58,770 bases of DNA from an uncultured Clostridia bacterium (GCA_947625115.1 CANQND010000008.1:1-58770); one strand, 5' to 3'. Numbered from the stretch's first letter, positions 15,801 to 23,670 are shown. The notes: generated by a model not told the origin, from the sequence alone. A program made the numbers and translations.

Positions 15801-16439
15801 AAACAGGATCTGCAAAAAATCGGTCCCGTGAACGTTGGCTCGATACAGGCGTTGGAAGTAGAGCAAGGACGTTACGACGACCTTAACACGCAAATGGACG
15901 ACCTGAAAAAAGCCGAAGCGGACCTCAAAAACGCTTTGACGGAATTGGAGGGCGACATAAAGAGCCGTTTTGCGGACGGAATGGAGCAAATAAACGAAAA
16001 TTTCAAGCACATCTTCCGCGAGCTGTTTAACGGCGGCAACGCGCGTCTGTATATCGACAACGATCCTACCAAAGCCTCGCTCGACCAAGGTATAGAAATA
16101 GAAGCGCAACCTCCCGGGAAAAAATTGCAGAACATTTCTTTGCTGTCGGGCGGAGAACGCACGATGACTGCCGCGGCGATTTTGTTCGCGATACTCAAAT
16201 TCAATCCTATGCCGTTTTGCGTATTGGACGAAATAGAGGCGGCTTTGGACGACGCCAACGCGGAAAGAATTGCCCTGTACTTGCGCAAGTTTTCGCAATC
16301 CACTCAATTTGTGGTTATCACGCACAAAAAGCCCACAATGGAACACTCCGACGTGCTTTACGGCGTGACGATGGAGGAAAAAGGCGTATCAAAAATAGTT
16401 TCCGTAAAACTGACGGAAGCAATCAAACAAGCTATGTAG
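12858..16439 (+). CDS. smc: Chromosome partition protein SMC
   Basis: A 1193-residue SMC ATPase that organises and segregates the chromosome with ScpAB. The N-terminal head has Walker A GPNGCGKS (residues 32-39). Long coiled coils flank a hinge at roughly 505-665. The C-terminal head has the signature LSGGERTM (about 1096) and Walker B FCVLDEIEAALDD (about 1119). Length is normal. The start is GTG 12858, one base into the rnc stop. A near-continuous open frame runs antisense to its 3' part but is a coding-bias artefact. Confidence 0.98.
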   Translation: MLYLKKVEMYGFKSFADKVELKFDQPITGIVGPNGCGKSNISDAIRWVLGEQSTKNLRGKQMQDLIFNGTDSRKSMSYCEVSLYFDNTTRLFNIPMDEIIISRKLYRNNESEYLLNRNVVRLRDILQLLRNVGLGKDGYSIVGQGRMDAVLNARAEDRRAIFEEALGISSFRVQKVDTERKLERTRTNMQQIAILMEEIKHHIPELKRQSTIAKKYIEMYNELRLLEINAYIYGYDNASREKEEGQAELEELKEKYNLKEAIFAELNDKHDAAFHRRNNIDVEIAELRDRQVKLAVEVQKNAGEKDLIQERINNCERDIQSNEEAIAADLQEIERLEQANKDLEALLAHRNEERVVLENEIGATNEQLADVNKRVEEVNERAATLRQKLDEAIHSVAEMKNKSVALQTEKNTLQERLEQIARNEEELTQKLKETAGEEGGLLERYDSLRKEKDKTELSLRQVTQQIKDLEFQQFNLNKELANRQQAYSGEKGGIDMLNDFAANYRGYQPTIQYLMQDAKRDGELASHICGSVADLIKVEPRLQTAIEAALGGRLQNIVTENEDDVKYLINYLKIKDYGKATFLPVSSMKPHGIDRAEVLNEKGVLGVASDLIKYDKHYSNVVESLLGGVVVVDTFDTAVAISRKYRYAHRMVTLTGERISNDGSFEGGSNRKQNGYSILSYETELAERKEKLAVLLKELQRTEAEKAKLDARLNELRDNAAKLNETLNTLKVDIATAKEKIETSNTLSNSDKKTVLRLSEEKEKITARLNQIDIDIKKTELRLGELESAEKQLREKNDHIREIMQLEISAKDTVSGSLSDKRYRLAVLTSNIESTQKDIKINNGSIVSLREGIASRQTYIAQVRLAIDGLYATMNESVTDEKLQEEMASLLEQIKQTDTLKAQLDEEFRKLSDERMKLGNEVKELEARIDKQVYVINKIDDDLLALQQRVEEEYGISYSAAMQYKDENFDRAAGKERIAQLKQDLQKIGPVNVGSIQALEVEQGRYDDLNTQMDDLKKAEADLKNALTELEGDIKSRFADGMEQINENFKHIFRELFNGGNARLYIDNDPTKASLDQGIEIEAQPPGKKLQNISLLSGGERTMTAAAILFAILKFNPMPFCVLDEIEAALDDANAERIALYLRKFSQSTQFVVITHKKPTMEHSDVLYGVTMEEKGVSKIVSVKLTEAIKQAM

Positions 16440-16448
16440 AGGTTTGAA

Positions 16449-17342
16449 ATGGGATTTTTCAAGAAGATAATCGACGGGTTAAAAAAGACCAAGGAAAAGA
16501 TTGGGTTTAAGTTAAATCAACTCTTCAAACGCGGTATTTTCGACGAAGATTTTTACGACGAATTGGAATTTATTCTGCTTTCGGCGGACATCGGCGAGGA
16601 AACCTCTGCGGAAATAATCTACGAGCTTCGCGAACGTATGGGCAAGGATCGCGTTTCCGACCCGGACAAAGCCAACAAATATCTGCGCGACGTTTTAGCC
16701 GATATTTTGGGCGACGAAAAGTTCGTTTTTTCAACCCCATGTGTTATTTTGGTGTCGGGCGTAAATGGCGTTGGCAAAACTACTACGATAGGTAAACTTG
16801 CAAATATCTTCACCAAACAGGGCAAATCGGTAGTCATTGCCGCGGCAGACACTTTTCGCGCGGCGGCGGGAGAACAACTCGAAGTATGGGCAAATCGCGC
16901 AAAAGTTCGCATAATAATGCACGAGGAGGGCAGCGACCCTGCGGCGGTAGTGTACGACGCGCTTTCTTCGGCTAAGAGCCGCGGTACGGATATAGTGTTG
17001 GTTGACACGGCGGGACGGCTTCACAACAAAAAGAACCTTATGGAAGAGTTGAAAAAGATAGATCGGGTTATCGACAGAGAATTTCCCGAAGCTGACCGCA
17101 AAAATTTGATTGTTCTCGACGCGACAACGGGACAAAACGCCATTCAGCAAGTGGATATATTCAACGAGGCAATCGATATTGACGGAATTGTTTTGACAAA
17201 ATTGGACGGTACCGCAAAAGGCGGAGTGGTGCTTGCTATCAAACACGATATGGATATTCCCGTGTATTTTGTCGGTGTGGGCGAGGGAATAGACGATCTT
17301 ATGGAGTTCGACGCCGCAAGCTACATCGAGGGAATTATTTGA
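16449..17342 (+). CDS. ftsY: Signal recognition particle receptor FtsY
   Basis: A 297-residue SRP GTPase that docks Ffh-ribosome complexes at the membrane. It is essentially the NG core: the N four-helix bundle, G1 GVNGVGKTT (about residue 103), AADTFRAAAGEQLEVWA, G3 DTAGRLHNK, G4 TKLDGTAKGG and the C-terminal VGEGIDDL. The long acidic A domain of enteric FtsY is absent, as is usual in Bacillota. It is 9 bases after smc and last in this operon. Confidence 0.97.
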   Translation: MGFFKKIIDGLKKTKEKIGFKLNQLFKRGIFDEDFYDELEFILLSADIGEETSAEIIYELRERMGKDRVSDPDKANKYLRDVLADILGDEKFVFSTPCVILVSGVNGVGKTTTIGKLANIFTKQGKSVVIAAADTFRAAAGEQLEVWANRAKVRIIMHEEGSDPAAVVYDALSSAKSRGTDIVLVDTAGRLHNKKNLMEELKKIDRVIDREFPEADRKNLIVLDATTGQNAIQQVDIFNEAIDIDGIVLTKLDGTAKGGVVLAIKHDMDIPVYFVGVGEGIDDLMEFDAASYIEGII

Positions 17343-17350
17343 TAAATTTT

Positions 17351-17378
17351 CAAGGCGTGAAAAACGCCTTGTTTTTTT
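17351..17378 (+). terminator. Terminator of rnc-smc-ftsY
   Basis: The CAAGGCG/CGCCTTG stem is followed directly by seven T residues. Confidence 0.88.
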
Positions 17379-17576
17379 GTCAAGGCGTAGCAGAGTCAAG
17401 CCGCGAAATTATGCCGCGAAAATTTATGTAAATGTTTACGGTAACGCCAAATCGTTTTTTTTGTTGAACAAAATATCGGCAAAGCGTACTTTTTGTCCAT
17501 AATAAACAAAATGTCTGTTTTTGTGCGGTAAGGGCTATTAGTCGCGATAAAATTTTTTGTAAATAGCGTAAATAGC
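17379..17576. other. Intergenic stretch between ftsY and ylxM
   Basis: AT-rich with no credible gene. GTCAAGGCGTAGC right after the terminator repeats the terminator arm CAAGGCG. Nothing else is recognisable before the ylxM promoter. Confidence 0.5.
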
Positions 17577-17605
17577 TTGACTGTTTTGGGAAAATAATAT
17601 AAAAT
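17577..17605 (+). promoter_or_regulatory. Promoter of the ylxM-ffh operon
   Basis: TTGACT (17577-17582), a 17-base spacer and TAAAAT (17600-17605). Confidence 0.7.
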
Positions 17606-17608
17606 AGT

Positions 17609-17634
17609 GCTGTAAAGTGAAAAAACTTTACAGC
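17609..17634 (+). promoter_or_regulatory. Hairpin at the 5' end of the ylxM-ffh message
   Basis: A perfect inverted repeat, GCTGTAAAGT and ACTTTACAGC with a six-base loop, sits between the -10 box and the GAGGG ribosome site. The start point should fall within its first arm, so it is either an operator or a 5'-terminal stem protecting the message. Confidence 0.55.
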
Positions 17635-17646
17635 CCGAGGGCGAGT

Positions 17647-17952
17647 ATGTCATTGACAAAAATTCAACTATCCGAACTGTTGTCCGTATACGGCGCGTTG
17701 CTTACAGACAGACAGCGCGACGCACTGTCGATGTACTGCGATTGCGATTGTTCCCTCGCCGAGATAGCCGACGAAATAAATATTTCCAGACAGGGTGTGC
17801 GCGACGCGATCGTAAAAGGAGAAGCTACCCTTGTAAAATTGGAACAGGCTTTGTTTCTTGCCAAGTTGCGGGAGGAACTTACCCTCGCTGTGGAACGGAA
17901 CGACGCCGAAACGGCATTTCAGGTGGCTAAACGCTTTGTATCAAAGGAGTAA
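17647..17952 (+). CDS. ylxM: YlxM-like SRP-associated DNA-binding protein
   Basis: A 101-residue all-helical protein with a sigma-70 region 4-like helix-turn-helix: LTDRQRDALSMYC, then SLAEIADEINISRQGVRDAI. YlxM is encoded beside ffh throughout Bacillota and Mycoplasmatota and has been reported to modulate SRP assembly. ATG 17647 is chosen because GAGGG precedes it and the family begins here. It ends 3 bases before the ffh start. Confidence 0.9.
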   Translation: MSLTKIQLSELLSVYGALLTDRQRDALSMYCDCDCSLAEIADEINISRQGVRDAIVKGEATLVKLEQALFLAKLREELTLAVERNDAETAFQVAKRFVSKE

Positions 17953-17955
17953 AAC

Positions 17956-19266
17956 GTGGCTGCATTTGCAAATCTGACGGACAGAATAAATCATATATTT
18001 GCCAAACTGCGCAATCGCGGTGCGCTTACCGAATTGGAAATAAAACAGGCAATGCGCGAAGTTCGCGTAGCTCTTTTGGAAGCGGACGTCAACTTTACCG
18101 TTGCCAAAGATTTTATCAACAAGGTAACGGAATTGGCTGTCGGAGAAGAAATTCTCAAAAGTTTGACCCCGGGTCAACAGGTTATCAAAATAGTAAACGA
18201 GCAACTTGTTGAACTGCTCGGTTCCACTCAAAGCAAACTCGGAGTCAGCCCCAAACCTCCCACGATAATAATGATGTGCGGATTGCAAGGCGCGGGCAAA
18301 ACTACAATGTGTGGTAAGTTGGCGCATTATTTGCAAAAGCAGGGCAAGCGCGTGTTGCTTTGCGCGGCGGATATTTACAGACCTGCCGCAATCAAACAAT
18401 TGGAGATCGTTGCGGGAAAGAGCAAAGCGGGTTTCTTCGAGATGGGGCAAATAGATCCCGTCAAGATCGCCAAAAACGCAGTATCTTATGCCGAGAAAAA
18501 CGGTTTTGATACGGTTATCATCGATACGGCAGGACGTTTGCACATAAACGAAGAGTTGATGAACGAACTGAAAGCCATAAAAAAAGCCGTAAACGTGTAC
18601 GAAACTCTGTTGGTTGTGGACTCGATGACGGGACAAGACGCCGTAAATGTCGCCAAGACTTTTGACGAGCAGTTGGACATTACGGGCGTAATAATGACCA
18701 AGTTGGACGGCGACACTCGCGGCGGAGCAACGCTGTCCATAAAAGCCGTAACGGGCAAGCCGATAAAGTTTGTCGGCACGGGAGAAAAGACGGAAGATAT
18801 CGAACCGTTTCACCCGGACAGAATGGCTTCGCGTATTTTGGGTATGGGAGATGTTCTTACGTTGATAGAACGTGCCCAAACTGCGATAGACGAGGAGCAA
18901 GCGCAAAAGCTCGCGCGCAAAATAAAGGAGTCCAACTTCGATCTCAACGATTATCTCGAACAGTTTGAGCAGGTTGCCAAGATGGGCGATCTGAACGATA
19001 TAGTAGGTATGATCCCCGGGGCAAGCAAACTTAAACTCGGCGACAAGAAAGTAGACGAGGCGCAAATCAAGCGGAATAAAGCCATTATTCAATCGATGAC
19101 GAAAGAAGAGCGCGCCAACCCCAAGATACTCAATTATTCGCGCAGAAAACGTATCGCAAAAGGTTGCGGCTTGCAGGTACAGGACGTAAACCGTCTGATA
19201 AAACAATACGAACAGACTTGCGATATGATGAAGAAAATGACAAAATCAAGGCGTTTGCCTTTCTGA
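17956..19266 (+). CDS. ffh: Signal recognition particle protein Ffh
   Basis: A 436-residue SRP54 homologue that binds 4.5S/6S RNA and signal sequences and targets ribosomes to FtsY. Order is N domain, G domain with G1 GLQGAGKTT (about residue 108), G3 DTAGRLH and G4 TKLDGDTRGG, then the methionine-rich M domain from about residue 300. The RNA-binding SRRKRIAKGCG is present. The C-terminal tail is shorter than in many homologues. Start GTG 17956 has AAAGGAG 6 bases upstream. Confidence 0.98.
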   Translation: MAAFANLTDRINHIFAKLRNRGALTELEIKQAMREVRVALLEADVNFTVAKDFINKVTELAVGEEILKSLTPGQQVIKIVNEQLVELLGSTQSKLGVSPKPPTIIMMCGLQGAGKTTMCGKLAHYLQKQGKRVLLCAADIYRPAAIKQLEIVAGKSKAGFFEMGQIDPVKIAKNAVSYAEKNGFDTVIIDTAGRLHINEELMNELKAIKKAVNVYETLLVVDSMTGQDAVNVAKTFDEQLDITGVIMTKLDGDTRGGATLSIKAVTGKPIKFVGTGEKTEDIEPFHPDRMASRILGMGDVLTLIERAQTAIDEEQAQKLARKIKESNFDLNDYLEQFEQVAKMGDLNDIVGMIPGASKLKLGDKKVDEAQIKRNKAIIQSMTKEERANPKILNYSRRKRIAKGCGLQVQDVNRLIKQYEQTCDMMKKMTKSRRLPF

Positions 19267-19324
19267 CAAAAAGACAGATAAACTATCTTTGAAATAAAAA
19301 ACTAACACATTGGAGGAACAAAAA

Positions 19325-19585
19325 ATGGCAGTAAAAATGAGATTGACAAGAATGGGTGACAAAAAAAGTCCTTTCTACCGCGTTGTCGTGATCGACAGCC
19401 ACAAGGCGCGCGACGGTCAGTACGTTGATTTGGTGGGAACATACGATCCTCTCAACGACAAAGTTGAAATCGACGTTGAAAAGGCGAAAAAATGGGTCGC
19501 CTGCGGCGTACAACCCACCGAAACGGTTCGCTCTCTGCTTGTCCGTGAAAACATACTTGAACCGCGTAAATCTCACAAAGCATAG
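19325..19585 (+). CDS. rpsP: Small ribosomal subunit protein bS16
   Basis: An 86-residue ribosomal protein, MAVKMRLTRMGDKKSPFYRV, with VGTYDPLND. The start follows TTGGAGGAAC; an earlier in-frame TTG would put the ribosome site inside the gene and is rejected. Order ffh-rpsP-khpA-rimM-trmD is standard. Confidence 0.97.
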   Translation: MAVKMRLTRMGDKKSPFYRVVVIDSHKARDGQYVDLVGTYDPLNDKVEIDVEKAKKWVACGVQPTETVRSLLVRENILEPRKSHKA

Positions 19586-19598
19586 TTGAGGTGCGAGT

Positions 19599-19832
19599 AT
19601 GCAGGAACTTGTAACTTATATCGTTAAACAGCTTGTGGACGACAAAGAAGCGGTAAACGTTACCGCCGAGGAAAACGACGAGGGCGTTATCACTCTTACC
19701 ATTCACGTTGCGGAAAGCGACATCGGCAAAGTGATAGGTCGTCAAGGCAAAATAGCTATGGCGATCCGTACTTTGGCTAAGTCGGTAGGTACTCGCGAGG
19801 GTAAGAAATACAACGTCGAAATAGAAGATTGA
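19599..19832 (+). CDS. khpA: KH-domain RNA-binding protein KhpA
   Basis: A 77-residue single KH domain with the RNA-binding loop IGRQGK and a downstream AIRTLAKSV helix. KhpA pairs with KhpB/Jag in Bacillota and binds many RNAs, affecting cell elongation and division. It lies between rpsP and rimM as usual. A strong hairpin follows its stop. Confidence 0.95.
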   Translation: MQELVTYIVKQLVDDKEAVNVTAEENDEGVITLTIHVAESDIGKVIGRQGKIAMAIRTLAKSVGTREGKKYNVEIED

Positions 19833-19837
19833 CTCTG

Positions 19838-19866
19838 TTGCCACAAGTTCGCTTGTGGCAATATTT
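19838..19866 (+). terminator. UUCG-loop hairpin between khpA and rimM
   Basis: A perfect 10-bp stem TTGCCACAAG/CTTGTGGCAA closed by TTCG (19838-19861) is followed by TATTTTG. It lies inside the operon, 7 bases before the rimM start, so it may be a partial terminator, a processing end or a block on ribosome access. Confidence 0.65.
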
Positions 19867-19873
19867 TGCGGGA

Positions 19874-20371
19874 ATGAAAATAGAAGTAGGGAAAGTGCTT
19901 AAAGCACAGGGCATAAAAGGCGAAATCAAGGTGGCTTGCTATCTTGACGAAACGTCGATGCTTAACGATTTGAAACAACTTTATATCGGCTCAAATGCGT
20001 ATTCCGTCGAACATATACGCTCGGACGGTAGATTTTGCTATGTTAAATTGGCGGGCGTTTCCGACAGAAATTCCGCGGAAGCGTTGAGCAATTGGACGGT
20101 GTACGCAGACAAAGAAAGTATTTCCATTCCGCAAGGCAGATATTTTGTTGAGGACTTGATCGGTTGCAACGTTGTTGCAGACGGACGCTCGGTGGGCGTT
20201 GTCGCGGATATGTTGCAGTACGGCGCGGCGGACGTTTTTGTGTGCGAATTGCACGGAAAACGCGTTTCTTTCCCTTTTTTGAAAGACGTTGTGCTGTCGG
20301 TCGATCTGACGCGCAAGACAATTGTCGTAGACTCCAAACGTTTTTCGGAGGTGGCGGTATATGACGATTGA
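19874..20371 (+). CDS. rimM: Ribosome maturation factor RimM
   Basis: A 165-residue factor that binds S19 in the 30S head and helps late assembly. The N-terminal domain starts MKIEVGKVLKAQGIKGE; the PRC-barrel half includes RYFVEDLIGCNV and ADVFVCELHGK. The frame is open to 19829, but that would translate the hairpin, so ATG 19874 is preferred. Its end overlaps trmD by 11 bases. Confidence 0.94.
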   Translation: MKIEVGKVLKAQGIKGEIKVACYLDETSMLNDLKQLYIGSNAYSVEHIRSDGRFCYVKLAGVSDRNSAEALSNWTVYADKESISIPQGRYFVEDLIGCNVVADGRSVGVVADMLQYGAADVFVCELHGKRVSFPFLKDVVLSVDLTRKTIVVDSKRFSEVAVYDD

Positions 20372-21035
20372 CGTTTTGACCCTTTTCCCCGAAATGTTTG
20401 ACGCGTTGAACAGCTCTTTGACGGGTAAAGCCCGAGAAAAGGGCTTATATCAATTGCATTGCCATAACATTCGCGACTATTCCAAAGACAGACACAAAAA
20501 ATGCGACGATACGCCGTTCGGAGGCGGAGTGGGAATGGTTATGACTCCGCAACCGATACACGATTGTATTTGTTCCGTTGACCCCGACCACACGGCTAAA
20601 CGGATATATATGTCGCCGCGCGGAAAAGTGCTTACCCAAAAAGTCGTAAAAGAACTGTCCGAAGAAAGTCATATTCTTATTTTGTGCGGTCACTACGAGG
20701 GTGTGGATCAGCGCGTTTTGGATTTGGATATCGATATGGAAATTTCCATTGGCGACTACGTACTTTCGGGCGGAGAGATACCCGCGATGGCGGTTATCGA
20801 CGCCGTTTTACGCTACGTTCCCAACGTTCTCGGCAACAGCGAATCCACCGTGGACGAATCTTTTTCGCAACCGATGTTGGAGTATCCTCAATACACAAGA
20901 CCGCAGGTTTTTTGCGGAGTGAGCGTGCCTGAGGTACTTGTGAGCGGCGATCACGCCAAAGTCGATCAATGGCGGCGCGAACAATCGTTGGAGATAACGC
21001 GGAAAAACCGCCCCGACTTGTTGGAGGAAAAATGA
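20361..21035 (+). CDS. trmD: tRNA (guanine37-N1)-methyltransferase
   Basis: A 224-residue SPOUT enzyme making m1G37, which prevents +1 frameshifting. It begins MTIDVLTLFPEMF. The trefoil-knot SAM site is ILCGHYEGVDQRV and SIGDYVLSGGE, and the catalytic aspartate is in DDTPFGGGVGM. The start lies within rimM and the stop overlaps the rbgA start (ATGA), indicating coupled translation. Confidence 0.97.
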   Translation: MTIDVLTLFPEMFDALNSSLTGKAREKGLYQLHCHNIRDYSKDRHKKCDDTPFGGGVGMVMTPQPIHDCICSVDPDHTAKRIYMSPRGKVLTQKVVKELSEESHILILCGHYEGVDQRVLDLDIDMEISIGDYVLSGGEIPAMAVIDAVLRYVPNVLGNSESTVDESFSQPMLEYPQYTRPQVFCGVSVPEVLVSGDHAKVDQWRREQSLEITRKNRPDLLEEK

Positions 21036-21880
21036 ATATTCAATGGTTTCCCGGACATATGACCAAGGCGTTGAGAATGATGGAGGAGAACGCAAAGCTC
21101 GTTGACGCAGTAGGTTACGTGTTGGACGCGCGCGCGCCCGCTTCCTGTTTTAATCCGCAATTTCAATCGATAGTGGGCAAAAAGCCCTGCGTTTTTATTT
21201 TGAACAAGTGCGACCTTGCCGATAGCGCAAAGGTTGAAAGGTGGCGTCTTTTTTTTGACAGAAGCGGTTTGCCATACGTAAAGATAACGGCTACCGCGTC
21301 GGCGGAAGCAAAAAAAATCGTTGCCGTATTTGATAAAGTTACGGCAGAATTGCAGGCAAAAAACCGCGCCAAAGGCGTTTTCAAACCGATTAGATTTATG
21401 ATTATCGGTGTGCCAAATTGCGGCAAATCGACGATAATAAACTGTCTTGCGGGCAAAAAAAGCGTTATTACGGGCGACAGACCGGGCGTGACAAAGGGAA
21501 AACAATGGGTCAGATTGTCTTTCGGGTTGGAATTGTTGGATACCCCCGGTACTCTGTGGCCCAAATTCGATGACGAAAACGTTGCCTCGCGACTTTGTTT
21601 TATCGGGAGCGTAAAGGACGACGTGACGGACGTGTGCGAAGTGGCGAGTTCGCTTGTACAACAGCTTTCGGTTTTGTACCCGCAAAGCATTCCGCAACGG
21701 TACGGCGTTGATTGCGGCGAAAAAGAACCTGCTGTAATTATCGACGAGATAGCGCGAAAAAGAGGTTTTTTGCTTCGCGGCGGAGAAGTGGATCGCGAAC
21801 GTTGCGCCAAAGCGTTGTTGGACGATTTTCGCAAAGGTAAATTGGGCGGTATAACTTTTGATTTGCCCTCCGAGCAGTAG
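21032..21880 (+). CDS. rbgA: Ribosome biogenesis GTPase RbgA (YlqF)
   Basis: A 282-residue circularly permuted GTPase acting late in 50S assembly. The order of motifs shows the permutation: G4 NKCDLAD (residues 58-64) comes before G1 GVPNCGKST (about 125) and G3 LLDTPGT. MNIQWFPGHMTKA is the invariant start. A longer frame to 20969 is rejected because GGAGG lies directly before ATG 21032. It overlaps trmD by four bases. Confidence 0.96.
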   Translation: MNIQWFPGHMTKALRMMEENAKLVDAVGYVLDARAPASCFNPQFQSIVGKKPCVFILNKCDLADSAKVERWRLFFDRSGLPYVKITATASAEAKKIVAVFDKVTAELQAKNRAKGVFKPIRFMIIGVPNCGKSTIINCLAGKKSVITGDRPGVTKGKQWVRLSFGLELLDTPGTLWPKFDDENVASRLCFIGSVKDDVTDVCEVASSLVQQLSVLYPQSIPQRYGVDCGEKEPAVIIDEIARKRGFLLRGGEVDRERCAKALLDDFRKGKLGGITFDLPSEQ

Positions 21881-21909
21881 CCGTCAGTCAATAGCGAGAG
21901 AAGCGGTTT

Positions 21910-21939
21910 TTGAAATTATTTTCGGTACAGAAGTAAAAT
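21910..21939 (+). promoter_or_regulatory. Possible promoter before rnhB
   Basis: TTGAAA (21910-21915), an 18-base spacer and TAAAAT (21934-21939). The -10 box touches the annotated start and lies 11 bases before ATG 21950. Confidence 0.45.
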
Positions 21940-21940
21940 T

Positions 21941-22540
21941 ATGATAGATATGTTGCAATACGAAAAACAAATGCTGGCGACGGGCGCGCGCTACATCGGC
22001 GGAATAGACGAGGCGGGCAGGGGTCCGCTTGCAGGTCCCGTTGTGGTGGCGGGTGTAGTTATGCCCCTTGACGAACCGATAGAGGGCGTGAACGACAGCA
22101 AAAAACTCTCGGCAAAAAAGAGAGAAATTTTGTTTGAAGAGATAAAGGCAAAGTGTCTGGACGTAACCGTTGCGATAATAGACAACGAAACTATCGACGA
22201 AATAAACATTCTCAACGCAACAAAACGAGGAATGACGCAGTGTATCAACTCTTTTAAGCAAGTTGACTGCGTGTTGATAGACGCCGTTAAACTTTCTGCA
22301 AAAGTACCCGTTTTGTCCATAATACACGGCGACGCGTTGAGTTACAGTATCGCCGCCGCGAGCATTATCGCCAAGGTTACCCGCGACAGGCTTATGACGG
22401 AATACGACAAATTGTATCCGCAATACAATTTTGCCAAGCACAAAGGGTACGGAACGGCGGAACATATCGCGCTTTTGAAGAAGTACGGTCCCTGTCCTAT
22501 CCACAGAAAAACATTTATCGGACATTTTGTTGAACTATGA
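21941..22540 (+). CDS. rnhB: Ribonuclease HII
   Basis: A 199-residue enzyme that cleaves RNA in RNA-DNA hybrids and removes single ribonucleotides from DNA. The DEAGRGPLAGPVVVA motif gives the catalytic Asp-Glu, with further acids in VNDSKKLSAKKRE and INILNATKRG. HKGYGTAEH is also conserved. ATG 21941 and ATG 21950 are both possible starts and neither has a good Shine-Dalgarno sequence. It overlaps yraN by four bases. Confidence 0.96.
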   Translation: MIDMLQYEKQMLATGARYIGGIDEAGRGPLAGPVVVAGVVMPLDEPIEGVNDSKKLSAKKREILFEEIKAKCLDVTVAIIDNETIDEINILNATKRGMTQCINSFKQVDCVLIDAVKLSAKVPVLSIIHGDALSYSIAAASIIAKVTRDRLMTEYDKLYPQYNFAKHKGYGTAEHIALLKKYGPCPIHRKTFIGHFVEL

Positions 22541-22881
22541 ATACGCGAGCGGTAGGGCAACGGGGAGAGGACATCGCCGTTAAATATTTGAAGAAACAAA
22601 AATATAAAATACTCGACAGAAATTTTTCCTGTCATTTCGGAGAAATCGATATTGTCGCGTCGGATAGATCCGCCGTCGTATTTGTGGAGGTAAAAGCCCG
22701 CGCCAACGACAAATTCGGTATGCCACGAGAAGCGGTAAACAAATTCAAACAACAAACGATAGTGCAATGCGCCAACTATTGGTTGTACAACAAAAAGCGC
22801 GTCGGCGTTCCCGTACGGTTTGACGTGATAGAAATTCTCAACGGGCAAGTAAACCATATCGTGGACGCATTTCGCGCATAA
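22537..22881 (+). CDS. yraN: UPF0102 (YraN) nuclease-fold protein
   Basis: A 114-residue protein of the YraN family with the endonuclease-like core GEDIAVKYLKKQ, FGEIDIVA and VFVEVKAR, matching the D-(E/Q)xK pattern of restriction-endonuclease folds. Biological role is unsettled. Pairing with rnhB is common in Bacillota. No terminator is evident after it. Confidence 0.92.
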   Translation: MNTRAVGQRGEDIAVKYLKKQKYKILDRNFSCHFGEIDIVASDRSAVVFVEVKARANDKFGMPREAVNKFKQQTIVQCANYWLYNKKRVGVPVRFDVIEILNGQVNHIVDAFRA

Positions 22882-22917
22882 ACTTGTTTACAATATCGAA
22901 ATCGGGACAAATGTATA

Positions 22918-22940
22918 ATACTATTTTTGACATAGTATGC
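22918..22940. promoter_or_regulatory. Recurring palindrome, copy B, overlapping a -10-like box
   Basis: ATACTAT (22918-22924) and ATAGTAT (22932-22938) flank TTTTGAC. A perfect TATAAT (22914-22919) runs into the first arm, as an operator over a promoter would. No -35 box is convincing. It lies 230-250 bases upstream of rplS. Confidence 0.55.
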
Positions 22941-23056
22941 GAAATAGGCGGTTTTAAGGCAAAAATTTGTCGATTTGGGCAGAATAAATCAATTTTTTCT
23001 GCTTTTGGCAAGCGGAATATTTAATTAAATTTCCTTGTTAAAACGCTGAAAAACAG

Positions 23057-23085
23057 TTGCTAAAAGTATAAAAATATGGTAACAT
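23057..23085 (+). promoter_or_regulatory. Promoter of rplS
   Basis: TTGCTA (23057-23062), a 17-base spacer and TAACAT (23080-23085), preceded by TGG as an extended -10. Confidence 0.65.
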
Positions 23086-23091
23086 ATACAA

Positions 23092-23160
23092 GTGACTTCG
23101 GGCGGTCCTCTGACTTGAACAAGTGTATGAACGCTTAGTTAACAAAAATTATTTGGAGGA
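23092..23160 (+). promoter_or_regulatory. rplS leader
   Basis: A leader of about 75 bases with the palindrome ACTTGAACAAGT (23113-23124) and GACTTCGGGCGGTCC before TTGGAGG. An L19 autoregulatory leader is known in Bacillus; whether this one is homologous cannot be told by eye. Confidence 0.4.
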
Positions 23161-23168
23161 AAAGTCAA

Positions 23169-23507
23169 ATGGACATCATCAAACAAATCGAATCGGAATC
23201 TTTAAGACAAGTTACCGACTTCCATGTTGGCGACACTGTGCGCGTCAACTTCAAGGTTATCGAGGGTAACAAGGAAAGAATTCAGGCGTACGAGGGCATT
23301 GTGATCGCTCGTAAGCACGGCGGACTTCGCGAAACCTTTACCGTGAGGCGCATTTCCAGCGGTATCGGCGTGGAAAGAACGTTCCCCGTTCACAGCCCGA
23401 AAATCGAAAGTATCGTTGTCGTTCGCCAAGGTGAAGTGAAGCGTGCCAAGCTCTACTATCTGCGTCAACGCACGGGCAAAGCCGCCAAAGTTAAATCTTC
23501 AAGATAA
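23169..23507 (+). CDS. rplS: Large ribosomal subunit protein bL19
   Basis: A 112-residue ribosomal protein at the subunit interface. Signatures are [40 protein letters not shown] and KRAKLYYLR. It has its own promoter and terminator, separated from trmD-rbgA, whereas many bacteria have it in the trmD operon. Confidence 0.98.
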   Translation: MDIIKQIESESLRQVTDFHVGDTVRVNFKVIEGNKERIQAYEGIVIARKHGGLRETFTVRRISSGIGVERTFPVHSPKIESIVVVRQGEVKRAKLYYLRQRTGKAAKVKSSR

Positions 23508-23520
23508 CTTCGACAAAATC

Positions 23521-23546
23521 AAGCGACCTGCAAAGGTCGCTTTTTT
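23521..23546 (+). terminator. Terminator of rplS
   Basis: AAGCGACCT/AGGTCGCTT with a GCAA loop, followed by TTTT. Confidence 0.9.
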
Positions 23547-23610
23547 GTGCGCACATATTTTAAGGTATAAAAATCAACAATATTTTTGTTATTAAATGTA
23601 TTAAAAGCTC

Positions 23611-23639
23611 TTGCTAAAATTTAATTTCGTAGTTATACT
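23611..23639 (+). promoter_or_regulatory. Promoter of comM-dprA-topA
   Basis: TTGCTA (23611-23616), a 17-base spacer and TATACT (23634-23639). It lies inside a longer open frame and argues for ATG 23671 as the comM start. Confidence 0.65.
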
Positions 23640-23670
23640 TATACGTAGATTGTTCACAACGGAGAAAAAT

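Noticed and set aside
15003-16346. A 447-codon open frame antisense to the 3' part of smc
   Set aside because: Same artefact; the sense strand encodes the invariant SMC C-terminal head.
19829-19873. Longer N-terminus for RimM
   Set aside because: It would translate a perfect UUCG hairpin; family members begin at MKIEVGKV.
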